DNA of 64,000 nucleotides from Pseudomonas synxantha BG33R. Lineage in GTDB: Bacteria > Pseudomonadota > Gammaproteobacteria > Pseudomonadales > Pseudomonadaceae. Where the stretch lies: positions 5,952,498 through 6,016,497 of the forward strand of contig NZ_CM001514.1 of assembly GCF_000263715.2 (NCBI RefSeq), in the 5' to 3' direction. Positions 56,074 to 64,000 of the stretch are shown here, piece after piece (position 1 is the first letter of the stretch; every line of letters begins with the position of its first letter). The notes below the pieces were generated by a model, which was not told where the DNA came from, searched no databases, and saw nothing but the letters and a program-made list of their open reading frames with translations. The position numbers and the translations under genes are program-made.

Positions 56074-56544
56074 TCAGCGCAATACTGGCAAGCTAGTGGT
56101 GGACTTGATCTCCGACAACGCCACGATGGAGTTGACCTCCTGGATCCCCGGCACCATCGATAACTTCTCGAAGAAAAACCGCTCATACGCCTCGATGTCC
56201 GAAGTGACGATGCGCAGCAGAAAATCCACCGACCCCATCAGCACATAACACTCCAACACCTCCGCAAATCCGCGAATCGCTTCGGTGAACTCAGTGAAGT
56301 TGGAGCGGCCGTGAGCGTTGAGTTTGATCTCGGCGAAAATCTGCGTGTTGAGCCCGATTTTCTTGCGGTCCAAGAGGGTGACCTGGCCCCGGATCACGCC
56401 CTCTTCCTTGAGCCGCTGAATGCGTCGCCAGCACGGAGACTGCGACAGGCCGACCTGCTCGGCGATCTGTGCGCTGGAGAGCGAGGCGTCCTCTTGCAGC
56501 AGGGCCAGAATGCGGCGATCGTAGACGTCCAACTCGCTGTGCAT
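56074..56544 (-). CDS. Lrp/AsnC-family regulator
   Basis: A 156-residue regulator with an N-terminal helix-turn-helix (SLSSAQIAEQVGLSQSPCWR) and a C-terminal RAM/ACT-like ligand domain (YVLMGSVDFLLRIVTSDIEA). The ATG at 56544 is chosen. It is divergent from the ACT-domain gene at 56672, which it may regulate. The ligand is probably an amino acid; identity unknown. Confidence 0.9.
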   Translation of the reverse strand: MHSELDVYDRRILALLQEDASLSSAQIAEQVGLSQSPCWRRIQRLKEEGVIRGQVTLLDRKKIGLNTQIFAEIKLNAHGRSNFTEFTEAIRGFAEVLECYVLMGSVDFLLRIVTSDIEAYERFFFEKLSMVPGIQEVNSIVALSEIKSTTSLPVLR

Positions 56545-56671
56545 AGAAATACCTGTGGGTGTGTATTTTTTGAATTGATTGATTCGATAATGCGCCAATA
56601 AGGCTCATCTTAGATAAGAAATCTCCGTAGGCGAATGTGAAAATTCCTCCAGTCGATTTTGGAGAGTCAGT

Positions 56672-57010
56672 ATGCACGCCGTCGAAACCGCCCACCCTGT
56701 CACCCGCGTCGATGCGTGGGCCGTCAACAGCGCCCAGTGTCAGGCGCACTATCGGATCGTCGCCGAGGCTGAGCCCGACGTGCTGTGCCGGGTGCTGAAC
56801 TACTTTGCGCTGCAGTTCCTGACGCCAGCCCACGTCAATATGAGCCGGGACGCCGACCTGCTGAATATCGATATCGTGATCGACGGCCTTAGCTGGCACC
56901 GTGCCCAAGTCATCGGTGAAAAGATTCGAAACCTGATCAGTGTCTGCGACCTGGAGTTGTGGCCGGCTGATGCCGAGCGGCCTCAGGCACTGGCGGCGAC
57001 CGCGCGGTAA
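56672..57010 (+). CDS. Small ACT-domain protein
   Basis: A 112-residue protein. The core (HYRIVAEAEPDVLCRVLNYF, VNMSRDADLLNIDIVIDG, IGEKIRNLISVCDLEL) has the beta-alpha-beta-beta-alpha-beta order of an ACT domain and resembles the small subunit IlvM of acetolactate synthase. No enzyme subunit is adjacent. Divergence from an Lrp regulator suggests amino-acid sensing, which is inference. Confidence 0.7.
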   Translation: MHAVETAHPVTRVDAWAVNSAQCQAHYRIVAEAEPDVLCRVLNYFALQFLTPAHVNMSRDADLLNIDIVIDGLSWHRAQVIGEKIRNLISVCDLELWPADAERPQALAATAR

Positions 57011-57092
57011 AAACCTGCAATACACCTGGGAACGAGGATTTCCAGCGGCTGACTAGTCTGGGATTACACCCCAAACCGCCCAGGAAACCTGC

Positions 57093-58787
57093 ATGACCGC
57101 TGCCTCCCTCGACCACCCCTTGGAACTGCACCAGTTATTGCCGGCGTTGATCGAGCAAGGGCTGATTACCGCGCAGGCGGCACATAGCATTCAGGCAGCA
57201 TCTTGCACTCAACATCCCCTGGAATGCATCGCAGCCCAAGGCCCTTGTCTTGAGACCCTGACCCAATGGCTGGCACAACATGCAGGTCAGCCTTACCTGC
57301 GCATCGACCCGTTGAAGATCGACGTGGCGAGCGTGGTGCCGTTGATGTCCCATGCCTTCGCCCAGCGCCACGGCATTCTTGCGGTCGCCGTGGATGCCCA
57401 AAGCGTCACGATCGCCAGCGCCCAGCCGTATATCAGCGCCTGGGAAGCCGGGCTCGCTCAAGTGCTCAAACGCACCATCAAGCGCGTGGTGGCCAACCCC
57501 CGCGAAATCCAGCGTTGCCTCCACGAGTTTTACCGCTTGGCCAAGTCAGTCAGCGGCGCCGATCAGAAAATGGCGATACCCGGCAACGTCGAACTGCTCA
57601 GCCTCGGCGCCAGCGACAAGGAGCCCGATGCCAATGACGCGCATATCGTCAATATCGTCGACTGGCTGTTGCAGTACGCCTTTGCCCAACGGGCCAGCGA
57701 TATTCATATCGAACCCTGTCGCGATCAGGGCCGGGTGCGTTTTCGCATCGACGGGCTGTTGCATGACGTCTATCAATTTCCGCCTCAGGTCACCACCGCA
57801 GTGGTCAGCCGCTTGAAAAGTCTTGGGCGAATGAATGTGGCCGAGAAACGCAAACCCCAGGATGGTCGCGTCAAGACCAGGAACCCGGCAGGCGCCGAAG
57901 TGGAATTGCGCCTTTCGACCCTGCCGACGGCGTTTGGCGAAAAGCTGGTGATGCGGATTTTTGACCCTCAGGTGCTGCTCAAGGACTTCGACCAGTTGGG
58001 CTTGTCGAGCGCCGATCAGCAGCGCTGGCACGCCATGACTGGGCAAGCCAACGGCATCATCCTGGTCACAGGCCCGACCGGCTCGGGCAAGACCAGCACC
58101 CTCTACACCACCCTCAAGCAACTGGCGACCCGAGAGGTCAACCTGTGCACGGTAGAAGACCCGATTGAAATGGTCGAGCCGGCGTTCAATCAAATGCAGG
58201 TCCAACACAATATCGACCTCAGCTTTGCCAGCGGCGTCCGCGCCCTGCTGCGCCAGGACCCGGACATCATCATGATCGGTGAAATCCGTGACCGGGAAAC
58301 CGCCGAAATGGCCATACAGGCCGCACTGACCGGGCACTTGGTGTTCTCGACCCTGCATACCAACGATGCGCCCAGCGCCATCAGCCGACTGCAGGAGCTT
58401 GGCATTGCTCATTATTTGATCAAGGCCACACTCATAGGCGTCATGGCGCAGCGTCTGGTGAGGGTTTTGTGCACCCACTGCAAGCGTCCGACGGGTGTGG
58501 AGAACATAGGCTGCTACAAGGCCGTCGGTTGTGTGGAATGCCGTGACAGCGGTTATCGAGGCCGAGCCGGGCTGTATGAAATCATGCCGTTGGACCCAGC
58601 GCTCAAGGCGCTGGTGACTCCCGGTACGGACATACAGGCGCTACGCCGTGAGGCGCTCGCGCAGGGCATGAACAGCTTGCGCATGGCCGGCATCGATAAA
58701 GTGAACGCCGGCGTGACCACAATGACGGAAATATTACGGGTCACGCCTGGGGATTCAGAAACAAATCCTTTATTTGTTGGGCCGTGA
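57093..58787 (+). CDS. GspE/PilB-family secretion ATPase (orphan)
   Basis: A 564-residue type II secretion/type IV pilus assembly ATPase. The N-terminal T2SSE_N domain spans roughly 1-150. The ATPase core has Walker A GPTGSGKTSTL at about residue 327, an Asp box (CTVEDPIE), Walker B DIIMIGEIRDRETAE and a His box (GHLVFSTLHTNDA). A zinc tetra-cysteine module (CTHC and CVEC) follows. No pilin, platform or secretin gene is nearby, so it may serve an apparatus encoded elsewhere. Confidence 0.9.
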   Translation: MTAASLDHPLELHQLLPALIEQGLITAQAAHSIQAASCTQHPLECIAAQGPCLETLTQWLAQHAGQPYLRIDPLKIDVASVVPLMSHAFAQRHGILAVAVDAQSVTIASAQPYISAWEAGLAQVLKRTIKRVVANPREIQRCLHEFYRLAKSVSGADQKMAIPGNVELLSLGASDKEPDANDAHIVNIVDWLLQYAFAQRASDIHIEPCRDQGRVRFRIDGLLHDVYQFPPQVTTAVVSRLKSLGRMNVAEKRKPQDGRVKTRNPAGAEVELRLSTLPTAFGEKLVMRIFDPQVLLKDFDQLGLSSADQQRWHAMTGQANGIILVTGPTGSGKTSTLYTTLKQLATREVNLCTVEDPIEMVEPAFNQMQVQHNIDLSFASGVRALLRQDPDIIMIGEIRDRETAEMAIQAALTGHLVFSTLHTNDAPSAISRLQELGIAHYLIKATLIGVMAQRLVRVLCTHCKRPTGVENIGCYKAVGCVECRDSGYRGRAGLYEIMPLDPALKALVTPGTDIQALRREALAQGMNSLRMAGIDKVNAGVTTMTEILRVTPGDSETNPLFVGP

Positions 58788-58863
58788 AACCGTCCTTATC
58801 GGTGACCAGACCGCTACAATCGGCCCAACGTCGTTCACTGAAATCTTCAGATAAGGAATCGCT

Positions 58864-59784
58864 ATGCAGATCGGAACCGTACTGCTTCTTTTCGTGGGCT
58901 TGGCCATCGCCATCCTGTTCATGGGTTTCAAAGTGGTGCCCCAGGGCTACCAATGGACCGTCGAACGTTTCGGCCGCTACACCAACACCCTCAAGCCCGG
59001 CCTGAACATCATCATCCCGGTCATGGACCGCATCGGTCGCAAGATCAACGTGATGGAAAGCGTGCTGGACATTCCGCCCCAGGAAGTCATCACTGCCGAC
59101 AACGCCACCGTGCAGATCGATGCCGTGTGCTTCTTCCAGGTGGTCAACACCGCCCAGGCGGCCTACGAGGTCAACAACCTCGAACACGCGATCCGCAACC
59201 TGCTGCAAACCAATATCCGTACCGTCCTGGGCTCCATGGAGCTTGATGCCATGCTCAGCCAGCGTGATGGCATCAATGAGAAGCTGCTGCGCACCGTGGA
59301 CGAAGCCACTGCGCCGTGGGGCATCAAGATCACCCGTATCGAGATCAAGGACATCAGCCCACCCGCCGACCTGATGGCCGCCATGTCCGGCCAGATGAAA
59401 GCCGAGCGAATCAAGCGTGCACAGATCCTTGAAGCCGAGGGCCTGCGTGCGTCGGCAATCCTGACCGCCGAAGGCAAGAAGCAGGCGCAGATCCTCGAAG
59501 CCGAAGGTAGCCGTCAGGCCGCGTTCCTGGAGTCCGAAGCGCGTGAGCGTCAGGCCGAGGCCGAAGCTCGGGCGACACAAGTGGTGTCCGAAGCCATCGC
59601 GTCGGGCAATGTGCAGGCGGTCAACTACTTCGTCGCGCAAAAATACATCGATGCCTTGGGCAAGCTGGCGTCGGCCAACAACAGCAAGGTCATCCTGATG
59701 CCGCTGGAAGCCAGCCAGGTGATTGGCGCCGTGGGCGGTATCGGCGAAATCGTCAAGGCGACTTTCGGCAACCAGAAAGGCTGA
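58864..59784 (+). CDS. SPFH/band 7 membrane protein (QmcA-like)
   Basis: A 306-residue stomatin/prohibitin-family protein with an N-terminal membrane helix ([20 protein letters not shown]), an SPFH domain (residues 25-180, [19 protein letters not shown]) and a charged coiled-coil rich in Glu and Ala. Such proteins form large rings in the inner membrane and influence FtsH or raft-like domains. The next gene encodes its usual NfeD partner, 10 bases on. Confidence 0.92.
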   Translation: MQIGTVLLLFVGLAIAILFMGFKVVPQGYQWTVERFGRYTNTLKPGLNIIIPVMDRIGRKINVMESVLDIPPQEVITADNATVQIDAVCFFQVVNTAQAAYEVNNLEHAIRNLLQTNIRTVLGSMELDAMLSQRDGINEKLLRTVDEATAPWGIKITRIEIKDISPPADLMAAMSGQMKAERIKRAQILEAEGLRASAILTAEGKKQAQILEAEGSRQAAFLESEARERQAEAEARATQVVSEAIASGNVQAVNYFVAQKYIDALGKLASANNSKVILMPLEASQVIGAVGGIGEIVKATFGNQKG

Positions 59785-59794
59785 GGCCAACACC

Positions 59795-60241
59795 ATGTGG
59801 GACTTTTTGCTGCATTTGTCGTTCTGGGACTGGTTGGCGCTGGGCACTGTGCTGTTGATTCTTGAGGTGTTCGGCGCCGGTGGGTACCTGCTGTGGATGG
59901 GTATCGCCGCGGCCGCAGTGGGGGTGATCAAGTTCCTGGTCCCGCCGCTCGGGCTTGAGTGGCAGCTGCTGCTGTTCGCCATGCTGTCGATCCTGACGGC
60001 CGTGTATTGGTGGAAGCGCCAACGCAGCAGCGCCAAGGTCAGCGATCAACCGGGGTTGAACGAGCGTGGCTCCGAATTGATCGGGCGCACCTTCATGGTG
60101 CATCAGGCGATTGTGGATGGCCGGGGCAAGATTAAAGTCGGCGATGGCGTGTGGATGGTCACCGGTGCCGATGCTCCAGCAGGCGCTCAAGTACGCGTGG
60201 TTGGCCAGGATGGGGTGATTTTAGAGGTTGAAACTGTTTAG
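59795..60241 (+). CDS. NfeD-family membrane protein (YbbJ-like)
   Basis: A 148-residue protein with several N-terminal membrane helices and a C-terminal OB-fold domain (ELIGRTFMVHQAIVDGRGKI to VVGQDGVILEV). NfeD proteins pair with SPFH partners. The ATG at 59795 is chosen because it starts the first helix; the upstream frame overlaps the SPFH gene. Confidence 0.9.
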   Translation: MWDFLLHLSFWDWLALGTVLLILEVFGAGGYLLWMGIAAAAVGVIKFLVPPLGLEWQLLLFAMLSILTAVYWWKRQRSSAKVSDQPGLNERGSELIGRTFMVHQAIVDGRGKIKVGDGVWMVTGADAPAGAQVRVVGQDGVILEVETV

Positions 60242-60309
60242 TCAGTGATGGAACTGGATCGACTTAACTACAATCAAAACGTACAGATAACCCACCGGAG
60301 TCACCCATC

Positions 60310-60624
60310 ATGCGTCTTAAATATGCTGTCGCAACCCTCGCTGTGCTTTCCCTACCTGTCGGCTCAGCCATGGCCGATAGCTTTTGGCGTAATGTCATCT
60401 CGTCGGGCGCCACCACTGGCTCGACTTACCTGACATTCAAGGACCACAAGCTGGTAGTCGCCGCCCAGGACGACGCCGGCAGCTTCGTCGCCAGCGACGG
60501 CGGCATCCGCGGCCCGTACCTGGAAGCGGCCATGCAGAAGGTCCGCGCCGACAACCCTGGCCTTCAGGCCACGGACATGGAACTGGCTAACGCCATCCTG
60601 GCGAAGAATGCTGTAACCGAGTAA
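60310..60624 (+). CDS. DUF2388 family small secreted protein
   Basis: A 104-residue protein with a signal peptide (residues 1-22, ending GSAMA) and the DUF2388 core (SSGATTGSTYLTFKDHKLVV). Function unknown; the family is common in pseudomonads. It is followed by a strong terminator. Confidence 0.85.
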   Translation: MRLKYAVATLAVLSLPVGSAMADSFWRNVISSGATTGSTYLTFKDHKLVVAAQDDAGSFVASDGGIRGPYLEAAMQKVRADNPGLQATDMELANAILAKNAVTE

Positions 60625-60640
60625 CAGCCGCACCGATAAA

Positions 60641-60670
60641 AAATGCCGCTTTTTCAAGCGGCATTTTTTT
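60641..60670 (+). terminator. Terminator of the DUF2388 gene
   Basis: A stem AAATGCCGCTT / AAGCGGCATTT with a short T-rich loop, followed by a T run, 17 bases after the stop. Confidence 0.93.
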
Positions 60671-60788
60671 GCCTGCCCTATGACGAATCGTTCATAAGCG
60701 ACAGGCTATATTCAGTCTTGCCGTGCAACCATGCGTTACTGACACGTTTAACATTCATCGCCTATCTTGAACGGATGCCTTCTTCGTC

Positions 60789-61931
60789 ATGAGCCAACAG
60801 CCTTTCCTGCCGTTTTCCAAACCGACCATTGATGAAGCCACCATTTCGGCAGTCGGCGATGTCCTGCGATCCGGCTGGATCACCAGCGGGCCAAAAGTGC
60901 AGGCGTTCGAGGCGCAGTTGTCGGAATACTTTGGCGGGCGGCCGGTGCGCACCTTCAACTCGGGCACCTGCACCATGGAGATCGCCTTGCGCATCGCCGG
61001 TATCGGGCCTGGGGATGAAGTCATCACGACACCGATTTCCTGGGTGGCCACCGCCAACGTCATCCTCGAAGTCGGCGCTACTCCAGTGTTCGCCGATATC
61101 GACCCGATTACCCGCAACATTGACCTGGCCCAGGTTGAGGCGGCAATCACACCACGTACCAAAGCGATCATCCCGGTCTACCTGGCGGGCTTGCCCCTGG
61201 ACATGCCGATGCTTTACGCGCTGGCCAACAAGTACAACCTGCGTATCGTCGAAGACGCCGCGCAAGCCTTGGGCTCCAGCTGGGACGGGGAACGCATCGG
61301 TGCAACCGGTGACTTCGTGTCGTTCAGCTTTCAGGCGAACAAGAACATCACCTCATCCGAGGGTGGCTGCCTGGTGTTGAACAACGCCGAGGAGGCTCGC
61401 CTGGCAGAGAAGTATCGCCTGCAGGGCGTGACCCGCACCGGTTTCGATGGCCTGGATGTGGATGTCCTGGGTGGCAAGTTCAACATGACCGACATCGCCG
61501 CCGCCATTGGCCTGGGGCAGTTTGCACATATCGAGAAGATCACGGCCCACCGCCAGCACCTGGCACGCCACTACTTCCAGTGTTTTGGCAGTGACTTCGA
61601 AGAGAAATATGGCGCGCAACTGCCGCCGGCGGACTTCGAGAACAGCAACTGGCACCTGTTCCAACTGGTGTTGCCGGAGCGCCAAGACGGCTTGCCTGCT
61701 CGCGCAACGTTCATGGAGCAGATGCAGGCCCACGGCGTTGGCATTGGCTATCACTACCCGCCGATCCACTTGCTGAGCCTGTATCGGACACAGGGTTTCA
61801 AGGAAGGCATGTTCCCGGTGGCGGAGCGTGTTGGGCGTTTGATCGTGTCGTTGCCGATGTTTACGGCGATGACAGAGGCAGATGTGGAGCGGGCTGTAGC
61901 GGCGGTTAAAGCGGTACTGAAAAAAGACTGA
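60789..61931 (+). CDS. DegT/DnrJ/EryC1/StrS aminotransferase
   Basis: A 380-residue PLP aminotransferase that usually aminates a keto-sugar nucleotide. The PLP Lys185 is in QANKNITSSEGG, Asp156 in VEDAAQALGSSW stacks on the cofactor, and GTCTMEIAL binds phosphate. It resembles ArnB-type 4-amino-sugar enzymes. No sugar-nucleotide or LPS genes are near, so its pathway is not shown by the context. Confidence 0.87.
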   Translation: MSQQPFLPFSKPTIDEATISAVGDVLRSGWITSGPKVQAFEAQLSEYFGGRPVRTFNSGTCTMEIALRIAGIGPGDEVITTPISWVATANVILEVGATPVFADIDPITRNIDLAQVEAAITPRTKAIIPVYLAGLPLDMPMLYALANKYNLRIVEDAAQALGSSWDGERIGATGDFVSFSFQANKNITSSEGGCLVLNNAEEARLAEKYRLQGVTRTGFDGLDVDVLGGKFNMTDIAAAIGLGQFAHIEKITAHRQHLARHYFQCFGSDFEEKYGAQLPPADFENSNWHLFQLVLPERQDGLPARATFMEQMQAHGVGIGYHYPPIHLLSLYRTQGFKEGMFPVAERVGRLIVSLPMFTAMTEADVERAVAAVKAVLKKD

Positions 61932-61960
61932 ACACAACCAGCAGGCACACCCCAATCAAC

Positions 61961-62047
61961 TGTGGGAGCTGGCTTGCCTGCGATGCGGGCACCTCGGTGT
62001 ATCGCTGATACACGGGTGATCCAATCGCAGGCAAGCCAGCTCCCACA
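61961..62047. repeat. REP doublet, type B
   Basis: Two inverted type B elements between the convergent DegT aminotransferase and gcvH. Confidence 0.92.
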
Positions 62048-62075
62048 TTGATGTGTGCTGTTGCAGCTATTGCGT

Positions 62076-62459
62076 TTAGTCGCCGATAGCGGCTTTGTAG
62101 CCGGCAGCGTCGAGTAGCTTGTCCAGTTCAGCCTTGTCGCTTGGCTTGAGCTTGAAGATCCAGGCGCCGTAAGGGTCAGAGTTCAGCAGCTCAGGGCTGC
62201 CACTCAGCTCTTCGTTGACAGCAATCACTTCGCCGGCAATCGGCGAGTAGATATCCGAAGCAGCTTTCACCGACTCAACCACACCCGCCTGGCCTTGCGC
62301 TTCAAAATTGGCACCCACCTCTGCCAACTCAACAAACACCACATCACCCAAAGCTTCCTGTGCATGGTCGGAGATGCCGACAGTCACGGTGCCATCAGCT
62401 TCCAGACGGGCCCATTCGTGACTTTCGGCAAAACGCAGGTCGGCAGGGATATTGCTCAT
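62076..62459 (-). CDS. gcvH: Glycine cleavage system H protein
   Basis: A 127-residue carrier protein whose lipoyl group sits on Lys65 ([13 protein letters not shown]). It shuttles the aminomethyl group between the P, T and L proteins. The ATG at 62459 is chosen ([16 protein letters not shown]). It lies 53 bases after gcvT; gcvP does not follow it. Confidence 0.96.
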   Translation of the reverse strand: MSNIPADLRFAESHEWARLEADGTVTVGISDHAQEALGDVVFVELAEVGANFEAQGQAGVVESVKAASDIYSPIAGEVIAVNEELSGSPELLNSDPYGAWIFKLKPSDKAELDKLLDAAGYKAAIGD

Positions 62460-62512
62460 AGTCTGTGTCCTCAAGAAGAAATGTCAGCGGCCATTGGCCT
62501 GCCGGAAAATAG

Positions 62513-63595
62513 TTAGATCAAGGTTTTGCCATGGCGTACGAAGGTCGGCTTGACCACTCGAACCGGGTACCACTTGCCGCGGATTTCCACTTCGGCCCGG
62601 TCGGCAGTCGCCGCCGGTACGCGCGCCAGGGCAATGGATTTGCTTAGCGTAGGCGAGAAACTACCACTGGTGATCTCTCCTTCGCCAACATTGGCGATAC
62701 GAACCACCTGGTGAGCGCGTAAAACTCCACGCTCTTCCAGCACCAGCCCGACCAATTTGAACTGCACACCGGCTGCCTTTTCCGCTTCCAGCGCAGCACG
62801 ACCGATAAAATTGCGCCCGGCAGGTTCCCAGGCAATGCTCCAGGCCATATTGGCCGCCAGGGGCGATACCTGCTGATGGATATCCTGGCCGTACAGGTTC
62901 ATGCCGGCCTCCAGGCGCAAGGTATCGCGGGCACCGAGGCCGATAGGTGAAATGCCCGCGCCCACCAGATCGTTGAAAAAACCCGGTGCCTGGTCGGCGG
63001 GCAGGACAATTTCCAGACCGTCTTCGCCGGTGTAGCCGGTACGGGCGATAAACCAGTCGCCGTCGGCGTGGCCTTCGAACGGCTTGAGCTGGTGGATCAG
63101 GATGCCACGGGACTGAGTGACCAGTTCGGCGATTTTATGCCGGGCGTGGGGCCCTTGGATGGCAAGCATGGCCAATTCGGACCGCTCATGCAGCTGCACC
63201 TGGTAATCGCCCAGTTGCGCCTGCATCCAGGCCATATCCTGATCGCGGGTGGCGGCATTGACCACCAACCGGTAACCGGTTTCGGTGCGGTAGACGATCA
63301 TGTCGTCCACCACTCCGCCTTGCTCGTTGAGCATGGCGCTGTACAGCGCACGGCCGCAGCCGTGCAATCGATCGACATCATTGGCCAGCAGGTGCTGAAG
63401 CCATTCCTTGGCCTGAGGGCCGGTGACATCGATTACGGTCATATGAGATACATCGAACACCCCACAGTCGCGCCGCACCTGATGGTGTTCTTCAACCTGC
63501 GAGCCGTAATGCAAAGGCATATCCCAACCGCCAAAATCGACCATTTTCGCGCCGAGGGCGAGATGCAGGTCATACAAAGGCGTACGCTGTCCCAT
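62513..63595 (-). CDS. gcvT: Glycine cleavage system T protein (aminomethyltransferase)
   Basis: A 360-residue folate-dependent enzyme that releases ammonia from the H-bound aminomethyl group and makes methylene-tetrahydrofolate. The family motifs MVDFGGWDMPLHYGSQVEEH and ARDTLRLEAGMNLYGQD are present. AAGGAG precedes the ATG at 63595; the frame to 63652 adds unrelated residues. It is followed by gcvH. No glycine riboswitch was recognised in the 156-base upstream gap. Confidence 0.95.
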   Translation of the reverse strand: MGQRTPLYDLHLALGAKMVDFGGWDMPLHYGSQVEEHHQVRRDCGVFDVSHMTVIDVTGPQAKEWLQHLLANDVDRLHGCGRALYSAMLNEQGGVVDDMIVYRTETGYRLVVNAATRDQDMAWMQAQLGDYQVQLHERSELAMLAIQGPHARHKIAELVTQSRGILIHQLKPFEGHADGDWFIARTGYTGEDGLEIVLPADQAPGFFNDLVGAGISPIGLGARDTLRLEAGMNLYGQDIHQQVSPLAANMAWSIAWEPAGRNFIGRAALEAEKAAGVQFKLVGLVLEERGVLRAHQVVRIANVGEGEITSGSFSPTLSKSIALARVPAATADRAEVEIRGKWYPVRVVKPTFVRHGKTLI

Positions 63596-63751
63596 GGGTT
63601 TCTCCTTCCGGGCTTGGCGAAGGTGCGCAGAGCTGCCACTTGCGCCGAACACCTTGATTTACAAGGCCCACAGCCACATACAGCAGGTCGATCCGAAAGA
63701 CGGAGCGCACCGAATGCCGCGCATTGTAGCCTCAAGCCGTAGGACTGGCAC

Positions 63752-64000
63752 CTAACCGATTTGCCGAGCAGAGCGACGGATCAGCCCGATGACCGGCAAC
63801 AACCCGACCAGCACCAGGGTCAACGCCGGCAAAGAAGCCCGCGCCCATTCACCTTCACTGGTCATCTCGAAGATCCGTACCGCCAGCGTGTCCCAGCCAA
63901 ACGGGCGCATCAGCAATGTCGCGGGCATTTCCTTGAGTACATCCACGAACACCAGCAGCGCCGCGCTCAAGGTGCCGGGCAACAACAACGGCAGATACAC
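63752..64000 (-). CDS. Iron(III)-type ABC transporter permease (partial, C-terminus)
   Basis: The last 82 residues of an inner-membrane permease that continues beyond the right edge. The sequence (LVFVDVLKEMPATLLMRPFG, then a final helix and RRSARQIG) matches the end of FbpB/SfuB-type two-module iron permeases. From memory an iron ABC permease lies beside gcvT1 in P. aeruginosa (PA5216), which supports this call. Confidence 0.82.
   Translation of the reverse strand: MYLPLLLPGTLSAALLVFVDVLKEMPATLLMRPFGWDTLAVRIFEMTSEGEWARASLPALTLVLVGLLPVIGLIRRSARQIG

Noticed and set aside
63596..63751. Possible glycine riboswitch upstream of gcvT
   Set aside because: The paired aptamer core motifs were not recognisable in the 156-base gap; a covariance-model search would settle it.

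Overview
The window is a GC-rich stretch of Pseudomonas chromosome, most likely from the P. fluorescens group. The evidence is the set of Pseudomonas-type orthologues (spu polyamine locus, ssu operon with the small ssuF gene, lsfA, an OprD/OprE-family porin, cadA/cadR, an AaaA-like autotransporter). Many intergenic gaps also hold REP-type inverted repeats ending in GTGGGAG, as is typical of this group. About 50 protein genes are supported. I saw no rRNA, tRNA, CRISPR array, IS element or prophage. The gene order is mostly housekeeping. From memory it follows P. aeruginosa PAO1 around PA0291-PA0342 and, at the right end, around PA5204-PA5216.

Layout. 1-3133: an ABC transporter (permease cut by the window edge, ATPase) and a LysR regulator, possibly for 2-aminoethylphosphonate. 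3150-5982: cadmium/zinc efflux ATPase CadA and divergent MerR-type CadR around a recognisable 19-bp-spacer promoter. 6115-15328: thyA, lgt, an NRDE protein, ptsP and rppH, a HAD phosphatase, a DUF2269 protein, ilvA and rpiA. 15653-19553: an outer-membrane aminopeptidase autotransporter, then two tandem SdiA-regulated/YjiK-like paralogues. 19754-23271: a FAH-family enzyme, a D-2-hydroxyglutarate dehydrogenase and divergent serA, a metabolically coupled pair. 23336-31904: small periplasmic and hypothetical proteins (including a one-lobe solute-binding protein), a 2OG oxygenase, an alpha/beta hydrolase, a thioredoxin-like protein, an acylase of the HacB type, a GlxA-type regulator and an HD protein.

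31975-42224: the divergent polyamine locus spuBCDEFGH / spuI. It couples uptake (two binding proteins, ATPase, two permeases) to gamma-glutamylation and transamination, but has no spuA between its arms. 42462-51782: a sulfur-scavenging block with a TetR regulator, ssuEADCBF for alkanesulfonates, the 1-Cys peroxiredoxin lsfA, an OprE-like porin and a lone tauA. 51896-56544: argA, argE, a CYTH-CHAD protein and an Lrp regulator. 56672-64000: an ACT-domain protein, an orphan GspE/PilB ATPase, an SPFH/NfeD pair, a DUF2388 protein, a DegT-type aminotransferase, gcvH and gcvT, and the end of an iron-type ABC permease.

The most notable features are structural. About 17 REP loci fall into three stem types, two of them carrying the same internal insertion and one supplying the stop codon of the TetR gene. 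REP doublets sit at both ends of the sulfur block, which appears spliced between spuI and argA, with tauA cut off from tauBCD. The binding protein at 23911 appears to have lost its whole second lobe. No wholly new multi-gene system was evident.
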